Below, in pieces: positions 1 through 9,319 of a stretch of 57,414 bases of DNA. Position numbers and translations under genes: made by a program. Source of the DNA: JADGHX01 sp035760965. GTDB taxonomy: Bacteria; Pseudomonadota; Gammaproteobacteria; Steroidobacterales; Steroidobacteraceae. Where the stretch lies: assembly GCA_035760965.1 (NCBI GenBank), contig DASTRY010000066.1:1-57414 (forward strand), in the 5' to 3' direction. The notes beneath the pieces are model-generated. The model was not told where the DNA came from, did not search any database, and saw only the letters and a program-made list of their open reading frames with translations. The first letter of the stretch is position 1. Each line of letters opens with the position of its first letter.

Positions 1-1600
1 GCTCCGCAGCCGAATCCGTGTTGTGCGCGTCCATTGCGGCCGCCCATTCGCTCGACTGGGGCAAGAGGCGGCTCGAGCGCACGCGCACCTGCACGCCATC
101 GTCGTGCTCCCACACCACGTGCGCGACGCCATCGCCGTCGACCGCGATAGCGGGATTGCCGCCAGTGCCGCTCGCAGCGTCCGTAGCGGATGCGACGCGT
201 CCCGGCGCGCCCCATCCGGTCCCGGACTCAAAGCGATTCCAGCGGATGGTTGCGCCGCGCTCGTTCGGACTCGCCTGCTCCCAGACGGCGTAGGCATTCG
301 CGTTCGAATCGACGAAGATCTTCGGCGGCCCCGAACCGCTCGTGTTGTCGTCGATCATCACCGCGGTGCCCCAGTCGCCTCCCGCCGTGAAGCGATTCGC
401 CCAGATGGCGGAGCGCTCGCTCTCGTCCGACTGAGTCCAGACCGCATGAGCATTGCCGAAACCGTCGACCGCGATTTGCGGGAGAAAGGCAGCGCCCGCC
501 GTGGCGGTCGCGATCAGCCGCGGCGTGCCCCAGCCGTTCGCGAGCGTGAATTGATTCGACCAGACGCACAGACAGGTCGCGACGCCTTGCGTCCAAACGG
601 CAAAGGCACGCCCGGTGGTGAAATCGAACGCGACGCGCGCACTGTCCGCGCTTCCTGGATTGGTCTCGACCTGCACGGGCGTCCCCCACGCCCCGCCGCT
701 GTAGAGATTCGACCAGATCTCGAAGATGCCGCCGTCGAATTGCGTCCACACGGCGAGAGCGTTGCCTGACGCATCGACGGCCACGTGTGGCACGCGTCCA
801 TCGCCCGTCGTGCTCGCGCTCGACTGGATCACCGATGCGGTGCCCCAGCCGGTGCCCGCGGTGTAGCGGTTGGACCAGATGCGCGAGACGCCGCGGTCAC
901 TCTGCTCCCAGACGACAGTCGCATTGCCCGACGCATCGACGTCGATCTCGGGAAGAGCGGCGTTCGTCTCGGTGCTTTCGACTTTGCTGATCTGGACCGC
1001 TGTGCCCCACCCCGCCCCTCTGACATATCGGTTGGACCAGACCGCACGGGTGGCGGCGTCGCGCCGCTGCCAGACCGCAATCGCGTTCCCGTCCCGATCG
1101 ACGACGACGCGCGGTCTCTCGACGGTCGTGGGTCCCACCGGTTCGATACGGGTGGGCGTTTGCCACTCACGGTCTGCGGTCGTGAAGCTCAGCATCACGG
1201 GCGCGCTCAGTGCCTCGCCCCTGGCGCCACGCACCTCCGCGCCCACGGTCACGCGATATCCCAAGGCAGGTGACAGTGCGTCATCCGGTGTGATCGTCAG
1301 CTTGTTATCGACCGCCGTCGCCGAAAAAGCGGTCGCCTTGAAGGGCGGCTCGTCGTTGGCGCCCACGAGCGAGACGGTGTTCACGCGAAAGCTCTGAGGG
1401 TCGAGCGTCGTGGAGAACGTCAGGACGATGTTGCCCCTGCGTGAGACGCCCGTGGCGCCGTTCGCAGGCGTCATGTCCGTGACGCTGAGCGCCGGCGGAG
1501 GCCCACCGCCACCGCCGCCGCCGACTCCAGAACCGCCGCCACCGCAGGCGGCGAGCGCAAGCAGCGCGATGGCTGCGGGATAGCCCTTTGCAACGTGCAC
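1..1600 (-). CDS. Lipoprotein with Ig-like domain and tandem WGT/WSNRY repeats (C-terminus cut by window edge)
   Basis: An open frame runs from a GTG at 1600 to the window edge, giving 533 codons without a stop. Residues 1-19 form a lipoprotein signal ending in lipobox LAAC (Cys19). A Gly/Pro linker follows, then at about 38-140 an Ig-like domain of the SbsA/Big_5 type (TPANGATGVSRRGNIVLTFS). From about 145 onward come seven repeats of roughly 50-55 residues built around the pattern WGT...VDxxGNAxAVWxQ...WSNRY; an eighth may begin at the edge. The periodic pattern suggests a beta-propeller or stacked-sheet fold on the cell surface or in the periplasm, but no enzyme motif is visible. Function is unknown. 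The GTG start is chosen because it directly precedes the signal peptide. Confidence 0.8.
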   Translation of the reverse strand, partial: MHVAKGYPAAIALLALAACGGGGSGVGGGGGGGPPPALSVTDMTPANGATGVSRRGNIVLTFSTTLDPQSFRVNTVSLVGANDEPPFKATAFSATAVDNKLTITPDDALSPALGYRVTVGAEVRGARGEALSAPVMLSFTTADREWQTPTRIEPVGPTTVERPRVVVDRDGNAIAVWQRRDAATRAVWSNRYVRGAGWGTAVQISKVESTETNAALPEIDVDASGNATVVWEQSDRGVSRIWSNRYTAGTGWGTASVIQSSASTTGDGRVPHVAVDASGNALAVWTQFDGGIFEIWSNLYSGGAWGTPVQVETNPGSADSARVAFDFTTGRAFAVWTQGVATCLCVWSNQFTLANGWGTPRLIATATAGAAFLPQIAVDGFGNAHAVWTQSDESERSAIWANRFTAGGDWGTAVMIDDNTSGSGPPKIFVDSNANAYAVWEQASPNERGATIRWNRFESGTGWGAPGRVASATDAASGTGGNPAIAVDGDGVAHVVWEHDDGVQVRVRSSRLLPQSSEWAAAMDAHNTDSAAE

Positions 1601-1678
1601 GACGCACTCCGACCGGAAGACTCCAACCCAGACGGATTGCGGGCGAGAAAGCGGACGTCGGCGGGAAGTTGCCGGCGG

Positions 1679-3787
1679 CTAGCGCGACTTCGTCAGATCG
1701 ATGAATTCCTGCTCGTCGATCACCCGGACGCCGAGCTCCGTGGCCTTCTTCAGCTTCGAGCCGGCCTCGGCGCCGGCGACGACGTAGTCGGTCTTTTTGG
1801 AGACGCTGCCGCTCACCTTGGCGCCCAGTCGCTCGGCAAGCGCCTTCGCTTCTTCGCGGGTCATCTGCTCCATCGTGCCGGTGAACACGATCGTCTTGCC
1901 GCTCAAGGGCGAATTCTTCGCCGGCTGCTCGGCGTCGCGGATGGTCACCTGCTTCGTGAGCTTCTCGACGATCTTGCGGTTGTGCTCTTCGCGGAAGAAC
2001 GCCGCGATGGAGTCGATCACCGTGTCGCCGATCTGATCGATCGCATCCATCTCCTGACGGGCTTCCTGCTGGCGTTGCGGGTGCTTGTCGTCCGCCACCG
2101 CCAGAGCGGCATCGTGAAAGGCCTTCCAGGTGCCGTAGCTGCGCGCGAGCGCGCGGGCGGTGGTCTCGCCGACCTGCTTGATGCCGAGCGCGTAGATGAA
2201 TCGCTCGAGCGAAATCTCGCGCCGCGCCTCGATGGCGGCCAGCAGCTTGCGCACCGAGACTTCGCCGAACCCCTCCTCGGCCTCGAGCTCCGCCTTGTGG
2301 TTCTTCAGCTCGAAGATCTGCGAGGGCTCGACGACCCAGTTGCGCTCGAAGAAGAGCTGGATCTGCTTCTCGCCGAGCCCTTCGATGTCGAAGGCCTGCC
2401 GCGAGACGAAGTGTCGCAAGTGCTCGGTCCTCTGGAACGGACACGCGAGCTCGCCGGTGCAACGCGCACGCGCTCCCTGCTCGCCCGTCGCCGTGGTCTC
2501 GCGCACGACTTCCGTGTGCAGCGGGCAAGGGCAACGCTTGGGGAACGAGTACTTCTTCGCTGCCGGATCGCGCTTCTCCATCACGACGCCGAGCACCTGG
2601 GGAATCACGTCCCCGGCCCGCTGAATCGTGACGTAGTCGCCAATGCGCACGTCGAGTGCGTGGATGTAGTCCTCGTTGTGAAGCGTCGCGTTCTGGACGA
2701 TGACCCCACCCACATTGACCGGTTCGAGCTTGGCGACCGGCGTCAGCGTGCCCGTGCGACCGACCTGGATCTCGATGTCCTTGACGCGCGTGATCGCCTT
2801 CTCGGCCGGAAACTTGTGCGCAATCGCCCAGCGCGGATTGCGCGAGACGAAGCCCAGTCGTTCCTGCCAGTCGAGCCGATCGACCTTGTACACGACGCCG
2901 TCGATGTCGTAGTCGAGCGAAGCGCGCTCGAGCGCGATCTCCGCGTGGAACGCGAGCAGCTCCTGCACGGACTTGCAGATCCGGGTGAACGGATTCGTCT
3001 TGAACCCGCGCGCCTCCAGCCACTTCAGCATTCCCGACTGCGTGGTCGCCGGCTTCTCGCTCATTTCACCCCACGCGTAGGCGAAGAACCCGAGCGGACG
3101 ACTCGCCGTGATCGCGGGGTCGAGCTGCCGCACGGAGCCTGCCGCCGAGTTTCGCGGATTCGCGTACAGCGGCTTGCCGGCCGCGCGCTGCTGCTCGTTG
3201 AGCTGCTTGAACGCGCGCTTGGACATGTACACCTCGCCGCGCACTTCGCAGATCTCGGGGACGTGCTTCGCCCCGCCCTTCAGCTCTTTCGGGATGTCGG
3301 CGATCGTGCGAACGTTGGCGGTGACGTCCTCGCCTTCGTAGCCGTCCCCGCGCGTGGCGCCGATCGTCAGCTTGCCGTGCTCGTAGCGCAGCGACATCGA
3401 GAGCCCATCGATCTTCGGCTCCGCGGTGAAGACGATCTCTTCATCGGGCGCGAGGCGCAGGAACTTGCGAATACGCGCGACGAATTCGCCGACGTCCTCC
3501 TCGGCGAACGCGTTGGCGAGCGACAGCATCGGCACGCTGTGCCGCACCTTGGCGAACTTGGTGGAGGGTGCGGAGCCCACGCGCTGCGTGGGCGAATCGG
3601 GGCTGCGCAACTCTTCGTGCGCTTCTTCCAGCGCACGCAGCTCCGCCATCAGCGCGTCGTACTCCGCGTCGGAGATTTCCGGAGCGTCTTGCTCGTAATA
3701 GCGCTGGTTGTGGCGGGCGATCTCCTTGCGCAGCCATGCCACTCGCTCGCGCGGGTCCTGCGCGCGAGCCGTCGCGTCATCTTTCAC
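1679..3787 (-). CDS. ligA: NAD(+)-dependent DNA ligase LigA
   Basis: Seals nicks in duplex DNA using NAD+ during replication and repair. The 702-residue product is slightly longer than E. coli LigA (671). It has an adenylation domain with the KxDG motif (EPKIDG, nucleophile Lys125), an OB fold, a Cys zinc finger, helix-hairpin-helix repeats and a C-terminal BRCT domain from about residue 625 (SGKTIVFTGTMEQMTREEAK). The first zinc-finger pair is unusual: it reads CPCPLH where CPxC is expected, while the second pair (CTGELAC) is normal. The GTG start overlaps the zipA stop by 4 bp (GTGA), which suggests translational coupling in a smc-zipA-ligA operon. Confidence 0.97.
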   Translation of the reverse strand: MKDDATARAQDPRERVAWLRKEIARHNQRYYEQDAPEISDAEYDALMAELRALEEAHEELRSPDSPTQRVGSAPSTKFAKVRHSVPMLSLANAFAEEDVGEFVARIRKFLRLAPDEEIVFTAEPKIDGLSMSLRYEHGKLTIGATRGDGYEGEDVTANVRTIADIPKELKGGAKHVPEICEVRGEVYMSKRAFKQLNEQQRAAGKPLYANPRNSAAGSVRQLDPAITASRPLGFFAYAWGEMSEKPATTQSGMLKWLEARGFKTNPFTRICKSVQELLAFHAEIALERASLDYDIDGVVYKVDRLDWQERLGFVSRNPRWAIAHKFPAEKAITRVKDIEIQVGRTGTLTPVAKLEPVNVGGVIVQNATLHNEDYIHALDVRIGDYVTIQRAGDVIPQVLGVVMEKRDPAAKKYSFPKRCPCPLHTEVVRETTATGEQGARARCTGELACPFQRTEHLRHFVSRQAFDIEGLGEKQIQLFFERNWVVEPSQIFELKNHKAELEAEEGFGEVSVRKLLAAIEARREISLERFIYALGIKQVGETTARALARSYGTWKAFHDAALAVADDKHPQRQQEARQEMDAIDQIGDTVIDSIAAFFREEHNRKIVEKLTKQVTIRDAEQPAKNSPLSGKTIVFTGTMEQMTREEAKALAERLGAKVSGSVSKKTDYVVAGAEAGSKLKKATELGVRVIDEQEFIDLTKSR

Positions 3788-5082
3788 TGCCGTGTCTCGG
3801 ATTGCGGTGGCGCCGCTTGCGCCGGCTCGGCGCTCGCGCCGGAGCCGTTGCTCGCGCGCGCTTCACTGAGGCTTTGACGGATCGCCGCGCTCCGCATCGG
3901 CGTGAGCGGCTCGCCGCGCTCGTCCTGCAGCGCGCCTTGCAGACGGTCGTTCAGCGCCCGCGCGGTGTGCAGGAGCTCGTCGAACGTCTCTTGCGGCGGC
4001 AGCGGACCGGGCAGCACCGCGAACAGGCTGAGCCCGCCGAAGCGCTGGCCGTCCATCGTGTTCAGGGCGAATGTGCCCGGCTTCGTGAGGCTCGCGGCGC
4101 TCAGCAGCGCGCGGTCGTCGGGCCCCGCCTTGTGAAAGATGTCGAACTTGCCGAGAACGAAGCCTTCCGCCGCGAGCGCGAGTCTCACCGCTCTTCCCTG
4201 AAAACGCGCAGCAGGCGGAGAGACGAGGCGCAGCGCGACGATCTTGCGCGCGCCTTCGGCGGGCCAATCGACGATCGGTGCGCCGGCAGCGCTGGCACCC
4301 TCATGACGCATCGGCTCGGCCGCCGCAGGACGTGATGCTGGCGTGTGCTGATCGTCGGTGTCCGTGTCGAAACCGACGGACTCGGATGTGCCGCTGGCCG
4401 ACGCCGTCTGCGGGGACACGCCACCGTTCGCGGCCCCACGCTGCGACTGAGCCTGCGGCGAATCCGAACCGTCGACGCCGACGCGCTCTGCATGCGTAAG
4501 CCCGGGGCTCTCGCCGTTGGCGCCGGCTGCGGTGGCATTGGTCGACGCAGCAGTCGAACCGAGATCGGCGCCGTGGGGGGTGTGGTCATCGCCGTTTCCA
4601 TCGAAGCCAACGCCGGCACGCCGGGCGACATCCTCGCGCAGCGACGCATCGAGATCGTCCACGTCGTCGCCGCTCAGCGCGATGGTGTCCTCGTCGTGCG
4701 CGGCTTCTACCGGATCGATCGCGCCCGTTTCGCCCTGAACGGGGAGCCGCGAGAACGACGCGGCATCGACTTCGATGACGGGTGGATCGGCCGTGGGCTC
4801 GCGCCGCGCGGTGACGTGCGGCTCGCGACGCGAATCCACCGGCTGCAGCTCGGGGAACGTGATGACCGGCTCGTTCCGGACGCGTGTGGGGTCGACGAAC
4901 CCGGCGACGGGCTGGCTCCCGCCGCCGCCATCGATCGACGGCGCCGTCCGCTCTCCCGGCGGTGCGGTGGGACCGAACCCGCTCTGGCGCGGCGCCTGGC
5001 GCTGCCGGCGAATCTCCCAGAGCGCGAGGCCCACGATGAACAGGGCGCCGACGATCAGCAGGGTCCAGCGCAACTCAGGCAT
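3784..5082 (-). CDS. zipA: Cell division protein ZipA
   Basis: Membrane anchor for FtsZ at the division septum. The 432-residue product has one N-terminal transmembrane helix (about residues 7-23, TLLIVGALFIVGLALWEIRR) and a long variable Pro/Asp/Thr-rich linker. A C-terminal ZipA FtsZ-binding domain starts around residue 285 (KIVALRLVSPPAARFQGRAV onward). It lies between smc and ligA, the usual gammaproteobacterial arrangement, and overlaps ligA by 4 bp. The linker is longer than in E. coli ZipA (328 aa total), which accounts for the size. Identification rests on topology, the C-terminal domain and gene order. Confidence 0.9.
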   Translation of the reverse strand: MPELRWTLLIVGALFIVGLALWEIRRQRQAPRQSGFGPTAPPGERTAPSIDGGGGSQPVAGFVDPTRVRNEPVITFPELQPVDSRREPHVTARREPTADPPVIEVDAASFSRLPVQGETGAIDPVEAAHDEDTIALSGDDVDDLDASLREDVARRAGVGFDGNGDDHTPHGADLGSTAASTNATAAGANGESPGLTHAERVGVDGSDSPQAQSQRGAANGGVSPQTASASGTSESVGFDTDTDDQHTPASRPAAAEPMRHEGASAAGAPIVDWPAEGARKIVALRLVSPPAARFQGRAVRLALAAEGFVLGKFDIFHKAGPDDRALLSAASLTKPGTFALNTMDGQRFGGLSLFAVLPGPLPPQETFDELLHTARALNDRLQGALQDERGEPLTPMRSAAIRQSLSEARASNGSGASAEPAQAAPPQSETRQ

Positions 5083-5115
5083 GACCGTAACCGCGCCTCA
5101 CGATAGCGCCCTCGC

Positions 5116-8100
5116 TCACGCCGATGCGAGCTTCACCGCTTCGTCGACGTCCACGGCGACGAGGCGCGACACACCGGGCTCGTTCATGGTGACGCCGATG
5201 AGCTGGGAGGCAAGCTCCATCGTCGTCTTGTTATGCGTGATGAAGATGAACTGCACGCGCTCGGACATCTCGCGCACGATATCGCAGAAGCGCCCCACGT
5301 TGTGCTCGTCGAGCGGCGCGTCCACCTCGTCGAGCAGGCAGAACGGCGCCGGGTTCAGGTCGAAGATCGAGAACACGAGCGCCACCGCGGTCAGCGCTTT
5401 CTCGCCGCCCGAGAGCAGGTGGATCGAGCTGTTGCGCTTGCCCGGCGGGCGCGCCATGACCGCGATGCCCGCGGCGAGCGGATCGTCCCCGACCATCTCG
5501 AGATACGCGTGCCCGCCGCCGAACAGCCGCGGAAATTTCTCCTGCAAGCCGGCGTTGATGCGGTTGAACGTATCCTCGAAGCGGTTGCGCGTTTCCTTGT
5601 CGATGCGGTGCATCGCCTGCTCGAGCGTCGCGAGCGCTTCCGTGAGGTCGGCGAACTGCCGATCGAGGTACTCCTTGCGCTCGGTCTGCTCCTTGAGCTC
5701 GTCGATCGCGGCGAGGTTCACCTGTCCAAGCTTCTCGATGTCGGCGCGCACGCCGTTCAGATTCTCTTCCCACACCGGCACGCTGGCATCGCCGGGCAGC
5801 CCGAGCTGAATCTCTTCCAGCGTGAAATGCGTGGCCGCGAACTGCTCGGCGATCGACTCGCGCCGCACGCGGGTCTCCTGCGCGGCGAGCTTCGCCGCTT
5901 CCATCGCTTCGCGCGCGGCGTTCACCCGCTGCTCGGCCTCGAGGCGCTTCTCCTCGAGCTCGCGCAGCTCGGCGTCCGCGTCTTCGAGCGCGCGCCGCGC
6001 GGTCGACAGCTCCGCCTCCACTTCGAGCCGGCGCGCCAGCGCATCGTCGAGGCGGTTCTGCAGCTCGAGGATCGGGGCGTCGCCGTTGGCGAGCTCCTTT
6101 TCGAGACCGGCGATACGCTGCTCGAGCTGCGCGCGCTGCTCGATCATGCGCGCGAGCCCGACGGCCACCGAGCTCTCGGTGGACTTGCGCGACTCGATGC
6201 GGATCAGCAGATCGCGCGCCGCCATCTGCGCGGCCTGCGCCTCCGCGCGGCGCGTCGCGACGGTCTCGCGCCGCTCCTCGCGCTCGTCCTCGAGGTCCGG
6301 CCGCCGCGAATCGAGCTCGCCGAGGGTGAGCAGACCGCGGTCGAGCTCACTCCGGGCACGGGCGAGCGCTTCCTGCGCGGCGGCGATCTCCCGAGCGACA
6401 TCGTTGCCCTCTTCCTCGAGGCGCGCCCGACGCAGGGTGTTCTCGTGCGAGCGCGCACGCATTGCCTCGAGCTGCGCGAGGAGGTCCGCATGCGCGCGGT
6501 GCGCGCCCTGGATGCCGGACTGCGCGCCGTCGCGCTGCGCCTCGGCATCGGCCAACGACTGGCGCACGCTCGCGAGGTGCTCTTCGAGCGAGCGCACCTT
6601 CTCTTCGGAGACGGCGAAATCCGCGCGCAGCGCCTTGAGGCGATGCTCGCGCTCGATCACGCCGGCGTGATGGTCTTCGCCGCGGCTGACGCGCAGCCAA
6701 TTGCGCCCGATCCATTCGCCCCGACGCGTGATGATCGAACGGCCGGGCGGCAGCGAGCTGCGCGCCGCAAGCGCTTCGGCGAGCGTCTCCGCCGTGATCA
6801 CGTCCGCAAGCGGATTGACGACAGCAGCCGGCCCTTTGACCTTCGAGGCCAGGCTGCCCGGTACCGTCTGATCGCCGGTACCGTCTTGCTCGATGAGCGC
6901 AACGCGCCCGTTGTTGAATCCGTCGAGCGCCGTGGCGATGTCATCCAGGCGGTCGACGCAGACGGCTTCGAGATAGTCGCCAAGCGCGGTTTCGACTGCG
7001 CGTTCCCAGCCGGCTTCCACTTCCAGCGTCTGCGCGACGCGCATGTTGCCGCCGAGACCGCGGTCCGCGAGCCACTCGGTGGCGCGGCCGGCTTCATGAC
7101 TCAGCGACGCCTTCTGCAAGGCCTCGAGCGACATCAGCTCGGCGCGGATGCGCTCGCGATCCTTGCGCGCGGCCTCGAGCCGCTCTTCGACGGCGACCTG
7201 CTCGGCGCGCAGCGATTGCACGACTTCGAGCGCGTGAGCGAGCGTCTCCGCCAGCTCCTCGCTCTTCAGGCGCGCCGCGGATTCGCTGTCCGCGAGAGCC
7301 GCCAGCTGCTCGTCGGCACTCTGCGCCGCCAGCGTCTCGCGCTCGACGGCGATGCGGTCCGCGTGCGCGACGAAGCGGCGCAGCTGATTCTCGAGCTGCT
7401 CGATGCGCGCCCGCTCGACCTGCGTCGTCTGATGAGCCGCGCCGAGCGCGCGATTGAAATCCTCCCAGCTCTGCTGCCAGGTCTGCAGCGCCTGCTCCGC
7501 ATCCCGCAGCGCCTCGGCCGCCGCGGTCTCCGCGAGCTGCGTGGTTTCGAGAGTCGGCGTGAGCTCCTCGATCTCCGCGCGCAGGTCCGCGAGCTGCTTC
7601 TCGTCGCGTTCGATGTGGAGCGCCAGATCGTTCAGCGTGCCGCGCGATTGGGCGAGGTCCGCCTTCTGCCGCTCGCGCAGCTCGCGCGTGTGCTCGATCG
7701 TCTGCTCGGTGCGCGAGATCTCGGCTCCGACTTCGTAGTAGCGCCCCTGTACCGCGGAGACGTGCTCGCTCTGCTGGCTATGGAACTCGCGCTGCTTCTC
7801 GATGGCCGCTTCGGCCGAGCGTTGATCCGCGAGCGCCGCCTGCATCGTGAGGTCGCACTCGCGCATCGCGCTGTCGTGCACTTCCGTGCCGCTGTCGAGC
7901 TCGCGCATGCGCAGCGCGAGCACCTCGGCCGTGAGCTTGCGCTCCTGCTCTTTCAATCCCTGATAGCGACGCGCGGTGGCCGCTTGCCGCTGCAGGTGTC
8001 GAATCTGCTTCTCGACCTCGTCGCGCACGTCCTGCAGGCGCTCGAGGTTTTCGCGCGTGTCGTGGATGCGGCTCTCGGTTTCCTTGCGCCGCTCCTTGTA

Positions 8101-8616
8101 CTTCGAGATGCCGGCGGCCTCTTCGACGAACGCCCGCATGTCCTCGGGCTTCGACTCGATGACGCGCGAGATCATGCCCTGCTCGATGATCGCGTAGCTG
8201 CGCGAGCCGAGCCCGGTGCCGAGGAAGAGCTGCGTGATGTCCTTCCGGCGGCACTTCGCACCGTTCAGGAAGTACGCCGAGGAGCCATCGCGCTCCACCT
8301 GCCGCTTGAGCGACACTTCGTTGTAGCTCGCGTAGGCTCCGCCGAGCTTGCCGTCCGAGTTGTCGAACACGAGCTCGACGGAGGCGGTGCCGACCGGCTT
8401 GCGCGAGCTCGAGCCGTTGAAGATGACGTCCGTCATCGAGTCGCCGCGCAGATGCTTCGCGGAGAGCTCGCCCATGACCCAGCGCACCGCGTCGATGACG
8501 TTCGACTTGCCGCACCCGTTGGGGCCGACGATGCCGGACAGATTGCTGGGAAAGGGGACCTGGGTGGGATCGACGAAGGATTTGAAGCCTGCGAGCTTGA
8601 TCTTGGTCAGCCGCAT
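5116..8616 (-). CDS. smc: Chromosome segregation ATPase SMC
   Basis: Condensin-type ATPase that organises and segregates the chromosome. The 1166 residues show a Walker A loop GPNGCGKS at 31-38, long coiled coils on each side of a flexible hinge (about 510-640), and near the C-terminus the ABC signature LSGGEK with Walker B CLLDEVDAPLDEHN. Length matches bacterial SMC proteins. It is probably the first gene of smc-zipA-ligA, 33 bp ahead of zipA. The scpAB partners are not in this window. queF is transcribed divergently from the 83-bp upstream region. Confidence 0.97.
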   Translation of the reverse strand: MRLTKIKLAGFKSFVDPTQVPFPSNLSGIVGPNGCGKSNVIDAVRWVMGELSAKHLRGDSMTDVIFNGSSSRKPVGTASVELVFDNSDGKLGGAYASYNEVSLKRQVERDGSSAYFLNGAKCRRKDITQLFLGTGLGSRSYAIIEQGMISRVIESKPEDMRAFVEEAAGISKYKERRKETESRIHDTRENLERLQDVRDEVEKQIRHLQRQAATARRYQGLKEQERKLTAEVLALRMRELDSGTEVHDSAMRECDLTMQAALADQRSAEAAIEKQREFHSQQSEHVSAVQGRYYEVGAEISRTEQTIEHTRELRERQKADLAQSRGTLNDLALHIERDEKQLADLRAEIEELTPTLETTQLAETAAAEALRDAEQALQTWQQSWEDFNRALGAAHQTTQVERARIEQLENQLRRFVAHADRIAVERETLAAQSADEQLAALADSESAARLKSEELAETLAHALEVVQSLRAEQVAVEERLEAARKDRERIRAELMSLEALQKASLSHEAGRATEWLADRGLGGNMRVAQTLEVEAGWERAVETALGDYLEAVCVDRLDDIATALDGFNNGRVALIEQDGTGDQTVPGSLASKVKGPAAVVNPLADVITAETLAEALAARSSLPPGRSIITRRGEWIGRNWLRVSRGEDHHAGVIEREHRLKALRADFAVSEEKVRSLEEHLASVRQSLADAEAQRDGAQSGIQGAHRAHADLLAQLEAMRARSHENTLRRARLEEEGNDVAREIAAAQEALARARSELDRGLLTLGELDSRRPDLEDEREERRETVATRRAEAQAAQMAARDLLIRIESRKSTESSVAVGLARMIEQRAQLEQRIAGLEKELANGDAPILELQNRLDDALARRLEVEAELSTARRALEDADAELRELEEKRLEAEQRVNAAREAMEAAKLAAQETRVRRESIAEQFAATHFTLEEIQLGLPGDASVPVWEENLNGVRADIEKLGQVNLAAIDELKEQTERKEYLDRQFADLTEALATLEQAMHRIDKETRNRFEDTFNRINAGLQEKFPRLFGGGHAYLEMVGDDPLAAGIAVMARPPGKRNSSIHLLSGGEKALTAVALVFSIFDLNPAPFCLLDEVDAPLDEHNVGRFCDIVREMSERVQFIFITHNKTTMELASQLIGVTMNEPGVSRLVAVDVDEAVKLASA

Positions 8617-8699
8617 TTCAACGTACGCTCTTCTTCCGCATTGCTGAATCTCTCCGGCTGCGCAGCCTGCACGGGCGCGCGTAGTGTAAGGTAATCGTC

Positions 8700-9113
8700 A
8701 TGACTGCAACACCTGCATCCCCACTCAAGCGCGCGCCTTCGAGCGAGCTGCAGACGTTCGCGAATCCGGCGCCGGAGCGCGACTACACGATCCGCATGTC
8801 GATTCCGGAATTCACGTGTCTGTGTCCCATGACGGGCCAGCCGGATTTCGCGACGCTCGACCTCGAATACGTGCCCGACAAGATGTGCGTCGAGCTGAAA
8901 TCGCTGAAGCTGTACATCTGGTCGTTCCGCGATCGCGGCGCGTTTCACGAAGCGGTGACGAACGAGATCCTCGATCATCTCGCGGCGGCGATCACGCCGC
9001 GCTTCATGCGGCTCACCGCGCGCTTCAACGTCCGCGGCGGCATCTACACGACGGTGGTCGCAGAGCGGCGGCAGCCCGGGTGGCAGCCGCCCGCACCGGT
9101 CACGCTTCCCTAG
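8700..9113 (+). CDS. queF: NADPH-dependent 7-cyano-7-deazaguanine (preQ0) reductase, short type
   Basis: Reduces preQ0 to preQ1 in queuosine synthesis. The 137-residue length fits the unimodular (YkvM-type) QueF. The active-site segment reads EFTCLCPMTGQPDF: by alignment to the family, Cys42 is the thioimide-forming residue and Asp49 the catalytic acid. The NADPH-binding QueF motif is ELKSLKLYIWSFRDRGAFHE. An AGG about 9 nt upstream may serve as ribosome binding site for the ATG at 8700. It is divergent from smc. No preQ1 riboswitch was recognised in the short upstream region. Confidence 0.95.
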   Translation: MTATPASPLKRAPSSELQTFANPAPERDYTIRMSIPEFTCLCPMTGQPDFATLDLEYVPDKMCVELKSLKLYIWSFRDRGAFHEAVTNEILDHLAAAITPRFMRLTARFNVRGGIYTTVVAERRQPGWQPPAPVTLP

Positions 9114-9249
9114 CGCACAGGTCACGCTCCCCCCGCGCCCCCGGCTGTCCCCTGGGCTTCGCGGGGGCGGGCGGAGGGTGCCTCCCCGAGGCGGTCGGAC
9201 CCCCTCCGAAAGCCAAAAAATCCTGTCGAAAGAGGAGCTTTCAGCACCG

Positions 9250-9277
9250 TTTACACGCGTTAGTCCGCCGGTATAAT
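9250..9277 (+). promoter_or_regulatory. Sigma-70-type promoter ahead of dksA
   Basis: TTTACA (9250-9255), a 16-bp spacer, then a perfect TATAAT (9272-9277). It lies 42 bp upstream of the dksA ATG and is followed by a GAGGAG ribosome binding site at 9307-9312. It stands out in this GC-rich context. It suggests that dksA, possibly with gluQ, has its own promoter downstream of queF. Confidence 0.75.
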
Positions 9278-9319
9278 CCCGCGTCCTTCGCAAGGCACAC
9301 GCTTTTGAGGAGCGACCTG

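Noticed and set aside
1305..3023. A 572-codon minus-strand frame overlapping ligA and the lipoprotein gene
   Set aside because: Its content is a frame-shifted reading of ligA with no recognisable domain, and it would conflict with two better supported genes.
5233..8694. A 1153-codon open frame antisense to smc
   Set aside because: It is the mirror of a highly conserved gene in very GC-rich DNA, where antisense frames stay open by codon bias. The translation is Arg/Leu-rich with no domain.
8816..9319. Upstream in-frame extension of dksA back into queF
   Set aside because: It overlaps queF out of frame, contains the intergenic promoter at 9250-9277 and shows no similarity to DksA. The ATG at 9320 has a strong ribosome binding site.
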